Origin: Streptomyces naganishii JCM 4654
GTDB lineage: Bacteria > Actinomycetota > Actinomycetes > Streptomycetales > Streptomycetaceae
Direction: 5' to 3'
Assembly: GCF_014650575.1 (NCBI RefSeq)
Contig: NZ_BMVF01000015.1
Location: 119,996 to 183,995, forward strand
Length of the DNA: 64,000 nt
The notes beneath the pieces were generated by a model that was not told the origin of the DNA, did not search any database, and saw nothing but the letters and a program-made list of their open reading frames with translations. This document shows, one piece after another, positions 29,374-36,696 of this stretch. A program made the translations under genes and the position numbers. Numbering within the stretch: the first letter of the stretch is position 1; the number at the start of each line of letters is the position of its first letter.

Positions 29374-30963
29374 TCACATCGGGGGGTTGCCGTGCTTGCG
29401 TTCCGGCAGGGCGGCGTTCTTCGCGCGGAGCATGGCCAGGGAGCGGATGAGCACCGCACGGGTCTCGGCCGGGTCGATGACGTCGTCCACGAGGCCGCGC
29501 TCGGCGGCGTAGTACGGATGCATCAGTTCGGCCTTGTACTCCTTGATGAGGCGGGCGCGGGTGGCCTCCGGGTCGGGGGAGGCGGCGATCTCCCGGCGGA
29601 AGACCACGTTGGCCGCGCCCTCCGCGCCCATCACCGCGATCTCGTTGGTGGGCCAGGCGAAGGACAGGTCGGCGCCGATCGAGCGGGAGTCCATCACGAT
29701 GTACGCGCCGCCGTAGGCCTTGCGGACCACCAGGGAGATGCGCGGCACGGTCGCGTTGCAGTAGGCGTAGAGCAGTTTGGCGCCGTGCCGGATGATGCCG
29801 CTGTGCTCCTGGTCCACGCCCGGCAGGAAGCCCGGCACGTCGACGAGGGTGACCAGCGGGATGTTGAAGGCGTCGCAGGTCTGCACGAACCGCGCGGCCT
29901 TCTCCGAGCCGTGGATGTCGAGCACGCCCGCGAGCGCGGCGGGCTGGTTGGCGACCAGGCCCACCACGTGGCCGTCGAGCCGGGCCAGCGCGCACACCAC
30001 GTTCTGCGCCCAGCCCGCGTGCACCTCGAGGAAGTCGCCGTCGTCGACGATCTCCTCGATCACCGCCCGCATGTCGTACGCCTGCTGCGGGTCCGCCGGC
30101 ACCAGCGAGGTCAGCGCCTCGGTGCGCCGGTCGGCGGGGTCGGAGGCGGGGACGGCGGGCGGCAGCTCGCGGTTGTTCTGGGGGAGGAGGGACAGCAGGT
30201 GGCGCACGTCGGCCAGGCAGTCCTCCTCGTCGTCGTAGGCGAAGGCGGACACGCCCGACAGCGAGGCGTGGACGTCGGCGCCGCCGAGACCGTCATGGGT
30301 GATCCGCTCGCCGGTCACGGCCTGCACCACGTCCGGGCCGGTGATGAACATCTGCGCGGTGCCGCGCACCATGAACACGAAGTCGGTGAGAGCGGGCGAG
30401 TAGGCGGCGCCGCCCGCGCACGGGCCGAGGATCACGCTGATCTGCGGGATCACCCCGGAGGAGCGGGTGTTGCGCAGGAAGATGCCGCCGTAGCCGGCCA
30501 GCGCGGTGACGCCCTCCTGGATGCGGGCGCCGGCGCCGTCGCTGAGCCCCACGACGGGCGCGCCCGCCGCCTCGGCCAGGTCCATCACCTTGTGGATCTT
30601 CTGCGCGTGGGCCTCGCCCAGGGCGCCGCCGAAGACGCGGAAGTCGTGGGCGTACGCGAAGACGGTGCGGCCGTGCACCAGGCCCCAGCCGATCACCACT
30701 CCGTCGCCGTGCGGCTTGCGGTCCTCCAGGCCGAATCCGGTGGCCCGGTGCCGGCGCAGCGGCTCGAGTTCGGTGAACGTGCCCTCGTCGAAGAGGAGCC
30801 GGAGCCGTTCGGGGGCGGTCAGCTTGCCCTTGGCGTGCTGGCGGCGGGTGGCCTCGGGGTCGGGGCCCCGGCTCAGCTCCTCCTTGAGCCGTTTCAGCTC
30901 GTCGGTGGAGCGGCGCAGATCGGGTGCGGGGGCGAGGGCGAGCAGTTCGTCGAAGGTCGTCAT
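29374..30963 (-). CDS. Acyl-CoA carboxylase beta subunit (carboxyltransferase)
   Basis: A 529-aa biotin-dependent carboxyltransferase, AccB/PccB type, with both crotonase-fold halves. Seen in sequence: GLSDGAGARIQEGVTALAGY (about 125-144, acyl-CoA oxyanion loop), GPCAGGAAYSPALTDF, and in the C-terminal half VPGFLPGVDQEHSGIIRHGA with KAYGGAYIVMDS. It makes malonyl- or methylmalonyl-CoA together with an alpha subunit that is not in the window. A matching epsilon subunit lies at 40.5 kb. The position at the left edge of the PKS cluster suggests dedicated malonyl-CoA supply. The ATG at 30963 is chosen as the family start. Confidence 0.9.
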   Translation of the reverse strand: MTTFDELLALAPAPDLRRSTDELKRLKEELSRGPDPEATRRQHAKGKLTAPERLRLLFDEGTFTELEPLRRHRATGFGLEDRKPHGDGVVIGWGLVHGRTVFAYAHDFRVFGGALGEAHAQKIHKVMDLAEAAGAPVVGLSDGAGARIQEGVTALAGYGGIFLRNTRSSGVIPQISVILGPCAGGAAYSPALTDFVFMVRGTAQMFITGPDVVQAVTGERITHDGLGGADVHASLSGVSAFAYDDEEDCLADVRHLLSLLPQNNRELPPAVPASDPADRRTEALTSLVPADPQQAYDMRAVIEEIVDDGDFLEVHAGWAQNVVCALARLDGHVVGLVANQPAALAGVLDIHGSEKAARFVQTCDAFNIPLVTLVDVPGFLPGVDQEHSGIIRHGAKLLYAYCNATVPRISLVVRKAYGGAYIVMDSRSIGADLSFAWPTNEIAVMGAEGAANVVFRREIAASPDPEATRARLIKEYKAELMHPYYAAERGLVDDVIDPAETRAVLIRSLAMLRAKNAALPERKHGNPPM

Positions 30964-31062
30964 TGCGGCACCGTAGGGACGGCCCCTCAAAGGCCCCGGC
31001 ACACCGCGCGGAGAACGGCTCGCCCGCCGCTCGGCCGTCGCTAGCCCGCCGCTCGCGCGCCG

Positions 31063-31237
31063 CTGGACCGCCCGCCGCTGGACCGCCCGCCGCTGGACCG
31101 CCCGTCCCGGACTGCCCGTCCGTGGACTGCCCGTTCCTGGGCCGCCCGTCCGTGGACTGCCCGTTCCTGGGCCGCCCGTTCCCGGACTGCCCGTCCCTGG
31201 GCCGCCCGTCCCCCGACTGCCCGTCCCTGGGCCGGAG
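31063..31237. repeat. 15-bp tandem repeat array between carboxylase and SARP genes
   Basis: About twelve copies of a 15-bp unit (forms CTGGACCGCCCGCCG, TGGACTGCCCGTTCC, TGGGCCGCCCGTCCC) fill most of the 286-base gap between the carboxylase start and the SARP stop. Copies are directly adjacent, without spacers, and mostly differ at 1-3 positions. Any reading frame through it gives an artificial Arg/Gly-rich string. It may act as a terminator-like or topological barrier; this is unknown. Confidence 0.85.
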
Positions 31238-31249
31238 AGGACCTGCTCC

Positions 31250-32044
31250 CTAGTCCGCCGCGGCCGGGTGCAGCATGTGGTCCGGGTCGCCGGCGAGGAC
31301 CGCCTGGTGGAGTTCCTGGAGCGCGGCCGAGGGCTCCAGGCCCAGCTCGCGCACCAGGGAGCCGCGCAGCCGCTGGTAGGCCTCCAGCGCCCGCCAGCTG
31401 CCGCCGGTGCGGTGCAGGGCGCGCATCAACTGGGCGCAGAAACCCTCGTGCAGCGGGTGGCGGGCGGCCAGCACCCGCAGTTCGGGCACCACTTCGGCGT
31501 GGCGGCCCAGCCGCAGGTCGGCCTCGATGCGCCGCTCCAGGGCGGTGGTGCGCTCCTCGTTCAGGCGCAGCACCTCCAGCTCCAGTACGGCGCCGGCCGG
31601 CACGTCGACCAGGGCCGGGCCCTGCCACAGGGCGAGCGCCCGGCGCAGCAGGTCCGAGGCCGTGCGGTGGTCGCCGAGCTCGAAGGCGGTGCGCCCGCTG
31701 TCGGAGAGCCGCTCGAACTCGTGGGCGTCGACCTGTCCGGGCTGCACCCGGAGCATGTAGCCGCCGAGCCGGGTGACCAGCACGTCCTTGGCGTCCAGCA
31801 GCGGGTCACCGGCCAGCGCGGCGGCGATCTTGCGGCGCAGCTGGAGGATGTACGTCTGCAGGGTGGTGGAGGCGCTGCGGGGCACGTTCTGGCCCCAGAT
31901 CTCCTCCATCAGCGTCGGTACGGCGACGACGCGGTCGGCGTGCAGGGCGAGCAGGGCGAGCAGCTGGCGGGGCTTGGCGGCGGTGGGTACCACCGGGACC
32001 CCGCGCTCGTGCGCTGCGAGCGCCCCCAGGACCTTGATCTCCAT
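31250..32044 (-). CDS. SARP-family pathway-specific activator (1)
   Basis: A 264-aa small SARP. An OmpR-type winged-helix DNA-binding domain (about 1-95: VVPTAAKPRQLLALLALHAD, VVAVPTLMEEIWG, STTLQTYILQLRRKI) is followed by the bacterial transcriptional activation domain (about 100-250). SARPs bind heptamer direct repeats and recruit RNA polymerase at biosynthetic promoters. The ATG at 32044 is preferred over 32050 because GAGGGGGAG sits 6 bases upstream of it. It is divergent from the RiPP-type precursor gene across a 336-base gap containing TTCG repeats. A paralogue lies at 45.6 kb. Confidence 0.92.
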   Translation of the reverse strand: MEIKVLGALAAHERGVPVVPTAAKPRQLLALLALHADRVVAVPTLMEEIWGQNVPRSASTTLQTYILQLRRKIAAALAGDPLLDAKDVLVTRLGGYMLRVQPGQVDAHEFERLSDSGRTAFELGDHRTASDLLRRALALWQGPALVDVPAGAVLELEVLRLNEERTTALERRIEADLRLGRHAEVVPELRVLAARHPLHEGFCAQLMRALHRTGGSWRALEAYQRLRGSLVRELGLEPSAALQELHQAVLAGDPDHMLHPAAAD

Positions 32045-32252
32045 ATGCATCTCCCCCTCGGGCGCGGCCGCCCCGGTGCTCCAGTGGCGGCACCTACGGA
32101 GTCCGGCTACCGAGACTCGCACCCGGGGGCCGGGCCGGCCCAGTGAGTCACACATGCGCTCAATCATGAAAATGTCATGGGTCTCCCGTGAGCGTGGCAC
32201 TGTCCGGCCGGCCGTGGCCCGATCCAGACTCTCGAAGCACACACCGACGGGG

Positions 32253-32350
32253 TTCGAACCGGTGCAACTGCCTTCGAACCGGAACGCTTTCCGTTCGTTT
32301 CCGTCCATGTGATCGACGTTCGCCCGAACCCGTTCGTCCGGGATTCGATG
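32253..32350. promoter_or_regulatory. Candidate SARP-type operator region (TTCG direct repeats)
   Basis: In the gap between the divergent SARP and precursor genes, TTCGAACCGG occurs at 32253-32262 and again at 32273-32282. A further pair, TTCGTCC at 32333 and TTCGATG at 32344, is exactly 11 bases apart. Eleven-base-spaced heptamers are the known SARP binding pattern. The pair lies 37-48 bases upstream of the precursor ATG. Binding is inferred from spacing only. Confidence 0.45.
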
Positions 32351-32380
32351 GTCCCGGACGGTTCACACAGAGGAGCCCCC

Positions 32381-32683
32381 ATGAACGTGGCAGAGGAAAT
32401 CATGCGATTCGCCGAACTCGCGGCCCGTACCGGTCTGGAGCCGGAGCTGGCCCGGCGCTTCGAGTCGGACCCGGCGGCGGTCCTGCGGGAGTTCGGACTG
32501 CCCGCCGGCGAGGCCGGGGCCCCCGCCGTACTGGTGGCCGCGAACAGCACGGGCGCCGGGACGGCCGCCGCGGCCGGCGGGGACCGTGTCGTCGAGAGCC
32601 TCGGCGCCGTGGGCACCGACTCGCCCGCGGGCTGGTGCGTGTGCTGGGCCCCGGAGCTGCCGGTCCCCGGAGTGAGTGAGTGA
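32381..32683 (+). CDS. Candidate RiPP (TOMM) precursor peptide
   Basis: A 100-aa protein with AGAGGAG 5 bases before the ATG. The N-terminal half is an acidic helical leader (EEIMRFAELAARTGLEPELA, then RRFESDPAAVLREFGLPAG) resembling nitrile-hydratase-like leader peptides. A Gly/Ala/Thr-rich stretch (about 57-72) leads to the C-terminal segment SPAGWCVCWAPELPVPGVSE, which carries the only two cysteines (Cys-Val-Cys). The stop overlaps the start of the YcaO cyclodehydratase gene by 4 bases (GTGA), so the two are translationally coupled. This coupling is the main reason for calling it the YcaO substrate. It could instead be an accessory protein; no homologue was recognised with certainty. Confidence 0.65.
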   Translation: MNVAEEIMRFAELAARTGLEPELARRFESDPAAVLREFGLPAGEAGAPAVLVAANSTGAGTAAAAGGDRVVESLGAVGTDSPAGWCVCWAPELPVPGVSE

Positions 32684-35196
32684 CCGGGGCGGACCGCCCC
32701 GCCGGCCCCTTCGTGGCCTTCAAACGCCATGTGCGGGCCGAGTCGGTCCCCGGCGAGGCCGTGTTCGTCTGGTCGGACAAGGACGTGACGGCGGTCCGGG
32801 GAGCCGGGGTGGAGACCCTGGCCTCCCTGCTCGACGGCAGCCGCACGCTTCCTCAGCTGCTGCGGGAGGCCGCGGCGGCGATGCCCGTGGCCGAGGCGGG
32901 GCGCCTGGTGCGCCGCCTGGCCGAGGCCAACCTCGTCGGATACCGGTCCGACGGCCGGCGCGCGGAGGACGCCGGCGCCGAGGGCCGGTCCGCGGAGGCC
33001 TACTGGGACCGCGCCGGACTCGAGGGCGCAGCCGCCCAGGAACGGGTCCGCTCCACCCCGGTGAGCCTGATCACCGTGGGAGACGTCGACGGCGACGAGG
33101 CGCACGCGGTGTGCCGCGCCGCCGGGCTGGACACGGTCGGCGCCGACGTGGACGCGCCGTTCGCTCTGGTGCTGTGCGAGGACTACCTGCACCCACGGCT
33201 CCGTTCCCTGGCCGCGCTTCTGCGCGGCCGGGGGCGGCCCTGGCTCCTGGCCAGACCGTACGGCGCCGAGCCGTGGACGGGACCGGTCTTCACACCGCCC
33301 GGTCACGGGGAGGGGAGTCCGGCAGGCAGCCGGCCCCAAGGCCCGCCCGGTCACGCGCCCCACGGCTCTCCAGGTCACGCGCCCCATGACTCGCCCGGTC
33401 ACCGGCCCCAAGGCTCCCCCGGTCACGCGCCCCGCGACCGGGCCGGCCAGGCGCCCCGCGACCGGGCCGGCCAGGCGCCCCGCGACCGGGCCGGCCAGGC
33501 GCCCGGCGGCCCGGCCGGCCAGGCGCCCGGCGGCCCGGCCGGCGCCCGGTGCCTCGCCCCCGACGCCGACCCCGGCCCCTGCTGGACGTGTCTCGCGCAC
33601 CGCCTCCGTGCCCATCGGCGTGCGGAGCTGGAGGTGGAGCGGGTGCTCGGGCTGGACGGACCGGTGGCCCGGCCCGCGCCGTCGCTGGCCGCCGTACGCA
33701 CCCTCGGTCTGCACAGCGCGGCCCTGGAGGCGTCGAAGTGGCTGGCGGGGCTGCGGGTGCCGGAGCAGCGGGCGGTGTGCGTGCTGGACAGCCTGACCCT
33801 GCGCAGCACCCACCACCCGGTCACCCGGCGCCCGCAGTGCCCCGACTGCGGGGACCCCGGACTGGTGGCCGCGCGGACCCGGCGGCCGGTGGTCCTGGTG
33901 TCCCGCCCCAAGGCGGCCGGCGGCGGGAGCAACGACCGGGCGCTGTCCGCCGAGGCGATGCTCGACCGGCACGCGCACCTCGTCGGGCCGCTCACCGGCA
34001 TCGTGACCGGCATCCGGCCGGTGGCCGGGCTGCCGGAGGGCCTGTACGCCTACGACTCCGGCCACAACCTCGCGCTGCGGGCGCACTCCCCGGCCGGGGT
34101 GCGCCGGGTGCTGCGGGCGCGCAGCGGCGGCAAGGGCGCCACCGCGGTGGAGGCCAGGGCCAGCGCGCTGTGCGAGGCGGTGGAACGGTACTGCGCCGCC
34201 CGGCAGGGCGACGAGCCGACCGTCCGCGACACCTGGGCGGGGCTCGGCGCCGCGGCCGTGCACCCGAACGACTGCCAGCTCTTCCACGACCGGCAGTACG
34301 CCGTGCGGGACCGCTGGAACGCCGTCCACGGCCCGTTCCACCAGGTGGCCCGGCCCTTCGACACATCGGCGCCCACCGACTGGACACCGCTGTGGTCGCT
34401 CACCGGGCGCACCCGGCGGCTGCTGCCCACCTCCACCCTCTACTTCGAGACCTCGCCCGGCGGCGCCCCCGACGGGCTGTGGGCGGACTCCAACGGCAAC
34501 GCGGCCGGCAGCAGTCCGGAGGACGCGGTGGTGCAGGGGTTCCTGGAGCTGGTGGAGCGGGACGCGGTGGCGGTGTGGTGGTACAACCGGCTCAGGGTGC
34601 CCGCCCTGGACCTCGACGCGTTCGACGCGCCCTGGCTCGCCGGACTGCGGGAGGCCTTCGGCCGCGCCGGCCGTACGCTCGCGGCGCTCGACCTCACCAC
34701 CGACCTCGGCGTACCGGCCGTGGCCGCGGTGTCCATGCCCGAGGGCGACGGGCAGCCCGACTTCGTGTGCGGTTTCGGCGCGCACCTCGATCCGCGGCTC
34801 GCCCTGCGCCGGGCGGTGACCGAGGCGGCGCAGCTGCTGCCCGCCCCGCAGCCCATGCCCGGCGGCACCCTGCTGTCGCAACCCCAACTCCTCGCGGACC
34901 AGGGGGAGCCGGCGCGCGGACCGGGTGCCTGGCCCGCTCACCGGCGGCGGGAGGACCTGCTGGCGGACGTCGAGGACATCACCGCGCTGGTGGCCCGGCA
35001 CGGGATGGAGCTGCTGGTGCTGGACCAGACCCGGCCGGACGTCGGCATTCCGGTGGTGAAGGTCGTGGTGCCCGGACTACGGCCCTTCTACGCCAGGTTC
35101 GCCCCCGGCAGGCTCTACGACGTGCCGGTGCGAACCGGTCACCGCTCCCGGCCGACGGCGTTCGAGGAACTGAACCCGGTTCCCCTCCCCGTGTAG
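32680..35196 (+). CDS. Fused E1-like/YcaO cyclodehydratase (azoline-forming type)
   Basis: An 838-aa protein. The N-terminal ~330 residues are an E1-like/RRE leader-binding part, followed by a zinc tetracysteine set (CWTCLAHR near 300 and CPDCGDPG near 390). The YcaO domain (about 400-838) shows the ATP site SGGKGATAVEARASALCEAV (about 481-500) and ends in NPVPLPV, the C-terminal PxPxP motif of azoline-forming YcaO proteins. It would use ATP to cyclise Cys (or Ser/Thr) in the precursor encoded directly upstream. An unusual repetitive linker (residues about 208-290, PGHAPHG then QAPRDRAG units) is inserted between the parts. No azoline dehydrogenase gene is visible nearby. It starts at a GTG overlapping the precursor stop. 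Confidence 0.85.
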   Translation: MTGADRPAGPFVAFKRHVRAESVPGEAVFVWSDKDVTAVRGAGVETLASLLDGSRTLPQLLREAAAAMPVAEAGRLVRRLAEANLVGYRSDGRRAEDAGAEGRSAEAYWDRAGLEGAAAQERVRSTPVSLITVGDVDGDEAHAVCRAAGLDTVGADVDAPFALVLCEDYLHPRLRSLAALLRGRGRPWLLARPYGAEPWTGPVFTPPGHGEGSPAGSRPQGPPGHAPHGSPGHAPHDSPGHRPQGSPGHAPRDRAGQAPRDRAGQAPRDRAGQAPGGPAGQAPGGPAGARCLAPDADPGPCWTCLAHRLRAHRRAELEVERVLGLDGPVARPAPSLAAVRTLGLHSAALEASKWLAGLRVPEQRAVCVLDSLTLRSTHHPVTRRPQCPDCGDPGLVAARTRRPVVLVSRPKAAGGGSNDRALSAEAMLDRHAHLVGPLTGIVTGIRPVAGLPEGLYAYDSGHNLALRAHSPAGVRRVLRARSGGKGATAVEARASALCEAVERYCAARQGDEPTVRDTWAGLGAAAVHPNDCQLFHDRQYAVRDRWNAVHGPFHQVARPFDTSAPTDWTPLWSLTGRTRRLLPTSTLYFETSPGGAPDGLWADSNGNAAGSSPEDAVVQGFLELVERDAVAVWWYNRLRVPALDLDAFDAPWLAGLREAFGRAGRTLAALDLTTDLGVPAVAAVSMPEGDGQPDFVCGFGAHLDPRLALRRAVTEAAQLLPAPQPMPGGTLLSQPQLLADQGEPARGPGAWPAHRRREDLLADVEDITALVARHGMELLVLDQTRPDVGIPVVKVVVPGLRPFYARFAPGRLYDVPVRTGHRSRPTAFEELNPVPLPV
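33427..33546. repeat. 24-bp tandem repeats inside the YcaO gene
   Basis: Three identical 24-bp units (33427-33498) are followed by two variant units (33499-33546), preserving frame and encoding AGQAPRDR and AGQAPGGP blocks. A related PGHAP-coding series precedes them from about 33299. The array lies in the linker between the leader-binding and YcaO parts and may change length by slippage. Confidence 0.85.
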
Positions 35197-35212
35197 AACG
35201 CCTGTATCTATC

Positions 35213-35248
35213 ACACACCTCCTGTGTCGTGCCGGTACCGCCTATAGT
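35213..35248 (+). promoter_or_regulatory. Possible promoter/operator before the histidine kinase
   Basis: ACACA-CCTCC-TGTGT (35213-35227) is a short inverted repeat, and TATAGT (35243-35248) fits a -10 box. Both lie in the 183-base gap upstream of the two-component genes. Support is weak and based on pattern only. Confidence 0.3.
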
Positions 35249-35379
35249 TCAGTCCCAGATCTTCCCGAGTCCCACACGAGGATTCAGGGCGGTGCCGACC
35301 GAACAGCACCCTTTTTTCTGCCACTTGAAGGGCTGTCCCGCGTTCTGGGGTGAGGATCCGGACTACCGGACAAGGGGGA

Positions 35380-36633
35380 ATGTGTGATGCGCAGCCCTGT
35401 GGGCGGGCGAGACGGCTGGGGGGCCGATCGGAGGTGCCGGCGCCGCGCCTCGCGCAGGGCATCAGCATCACCGTCATATCGGGCTTCGGCGTCATCACGC
35501 TGCTCAACGTGCAGAGCGTCGTCTCCTCCGGGCTCCTGCTCGCCGTCTGCCTGGGCGGGGTGCTGGTGCTCTACGCCGTGCAGTTCCTGGTCGTCTCCCC
35601 GGGCGCCCGGCGGTGGTCCGTCCGCCGCCGGGCGCTGGCGGTGTCCGCGCAGGCGCTGCTCACGTACGTGCCCATGGCGTGGTTCGGCGTCGCCTGGGGC
35701 AGTATGGCGGGACCTCTCGGCGGATCGATTCTGCTGCTGTTACCGGCCCGGCTGGCCTGGCCGTGCTACGGAGCGGTGATCCTCTCCGTCCTCGGCTGGA
35801 CGGCCTCCGATCACGTAACCGCCCTGGAGGTCGGCTACCTGACCATCTCCACCGCGCTGACCGGGCTCGTCGTCTACGGCCTGACCCGCCTCACCGACCT
35901 GGTGCACGAAGTGCACGCCACCCGCGCCGAGATGGCCCGCATGGCGGTGACCCAGGAGCGGCTGCGGTTCGCCCGGGACCTGCACGACCTGCTCGGCTAC
36001 AGCCTCTCCACCATCACCCTCAAGAGCGAACTGATCCACCGGCTCATCCCGGCCAACCCCGACCGGGCGCGCGAGGAGGTGGCGGGGGTGCTCGGCGTGT
36101 CCCGCCAGGCCCTCGCCGACGTGCGGCTGGTGGCCAGCGGCTACCGGGAGATGTCGCTGAAGACGGAGGCCGACGCGGTCGCCGAGGTCATGGCCGCCGC
36201 CGACGTGAAGGTCGAACTCGACGTGGACTGCGGCCGGCTGCACCCGCTCGTGGACACCGTGCTCGCCACTGCCCTCAGGGAGGGTGTGACGAATATCCTC
36301 AGGCACAGCAAGGTGCAGTCGTGCGAGATCTCGGCCTCGGTGGAAGGGGAGACGGTGCGTCTGACGCTGGTGAACGACGGCGTGGTGCCGCAACGGGAGG
36401 CGGTGCCCGCGGGCGGCGCCAGCGGCAGCGGGCTCGGCAACCTGCGCACCCGGCTCACCGACATCGGCGGCCGGCTGACCGCGTCCACGGCCCGGGGCGG
36501 GCGGTTCCGGCTCGTCGCCGAGGCGCCCGTCAAGCCCGTGACCGTCGACTGCCCGGCCGGCCGGGAGCCCGGCGCCGGAAGGCCGGCCGCGGGGCAGCCG
36601 GACGCCGGTGAGCCGGACGCGACGGTGGCCTGA
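35380..36633 (+). CDS. Sensor histidine kinase (NarL-partner type) with a TTA codon
   Basis: A membrane kinase of about 417 aa. Four to five hydrophobic segments (within about residues 25-180) are followed by a HisKA_3 dimerisation motif, RFARDLHDLLGYSLSTITLK, with the phospho-accepting His. A HATPase domain follows (EGVTNILRHSKVQSCEIS, then GSGLGNLRTRLTDIGGRL). A Leu codon in the membrane region is TTA (35740-35742), the rare codon read by bldA tRNA, so translation should depend on developmental stage. The start is uncertain: ATG 35380, GTG 35350 and a GTG near 35434 are all in frame, and none has ideal spacing. It pairs with the response regulator 63 bases downstream. Confidence 0.87.
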   Translation: MCDAQPCGRARRLGGRSEVPAPRLAQGISITVISGFGVITLLNVQSVVSSGLLLAVCLGGVLVLYAVQFLVVSPGARRWSVRRRALAVSAQALLTYVPMAWFGVAWGSMAGPLGGSILLLLPARLAWPCYGAVILSVLGWTASDHVTALEVGYLTISTALTGLVVYGLTRLTDLVHEVHATRAEMARMAVTQERLRFARDLHDLLGYSLSTITLKSELIHRLIPANPDRAREEVAGVLGVSRQALADVRLVASGYREMSLKTEADAVAEVMAAADVKVELDVDCGRLHPLVDTVLATALREGVTNILRHSKVQSCEISASVEGETVRLTLVNDGVVPQREAVPAGGASGSGLGNLRTRLTDIGGRLTASTARGGRFRLVAEAPVKPVTVDCPAGREPGAGRPAAGQPDAGEPDATVA

Positions 36634-36696
36634 GCGCGCACGTGCGGGCCCTGCGGGCCCTGGCGGGAAACTCATCGGGGGAACAGGGGGATACGA

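Noticed and set aside
31063..31237. CRISPR array
   Set aside because: The 15-base units are directly adjacent without unique spacers, and no cas genes are present.
31041..31628. Minus-strand Arg/Gly-rich protein through the 15-bp repeats
   Set aside because: It is in a different frame from the SARP gene it overlaps and is an artefact of the tandem repeat.
32251..32282. GGTTCGAACC resembling the T-arm of a tRNA (possible tRNA gene or attachment site)
   Set aside because: On neither strand do five base pairs close the TTCGAAC loop, and no anticodon or D-arm lies at the right distance. The TTCGAA words are better explained as part of a direct-repeat operator region.
32164..35001. 945-residue minus-strand open frame opposite the precursor and YcaO genes
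   Set aside because: It has no domain and is Arg/Gly/Pro-rich. The plus-strand genes have full motifs and start/stop coupling.
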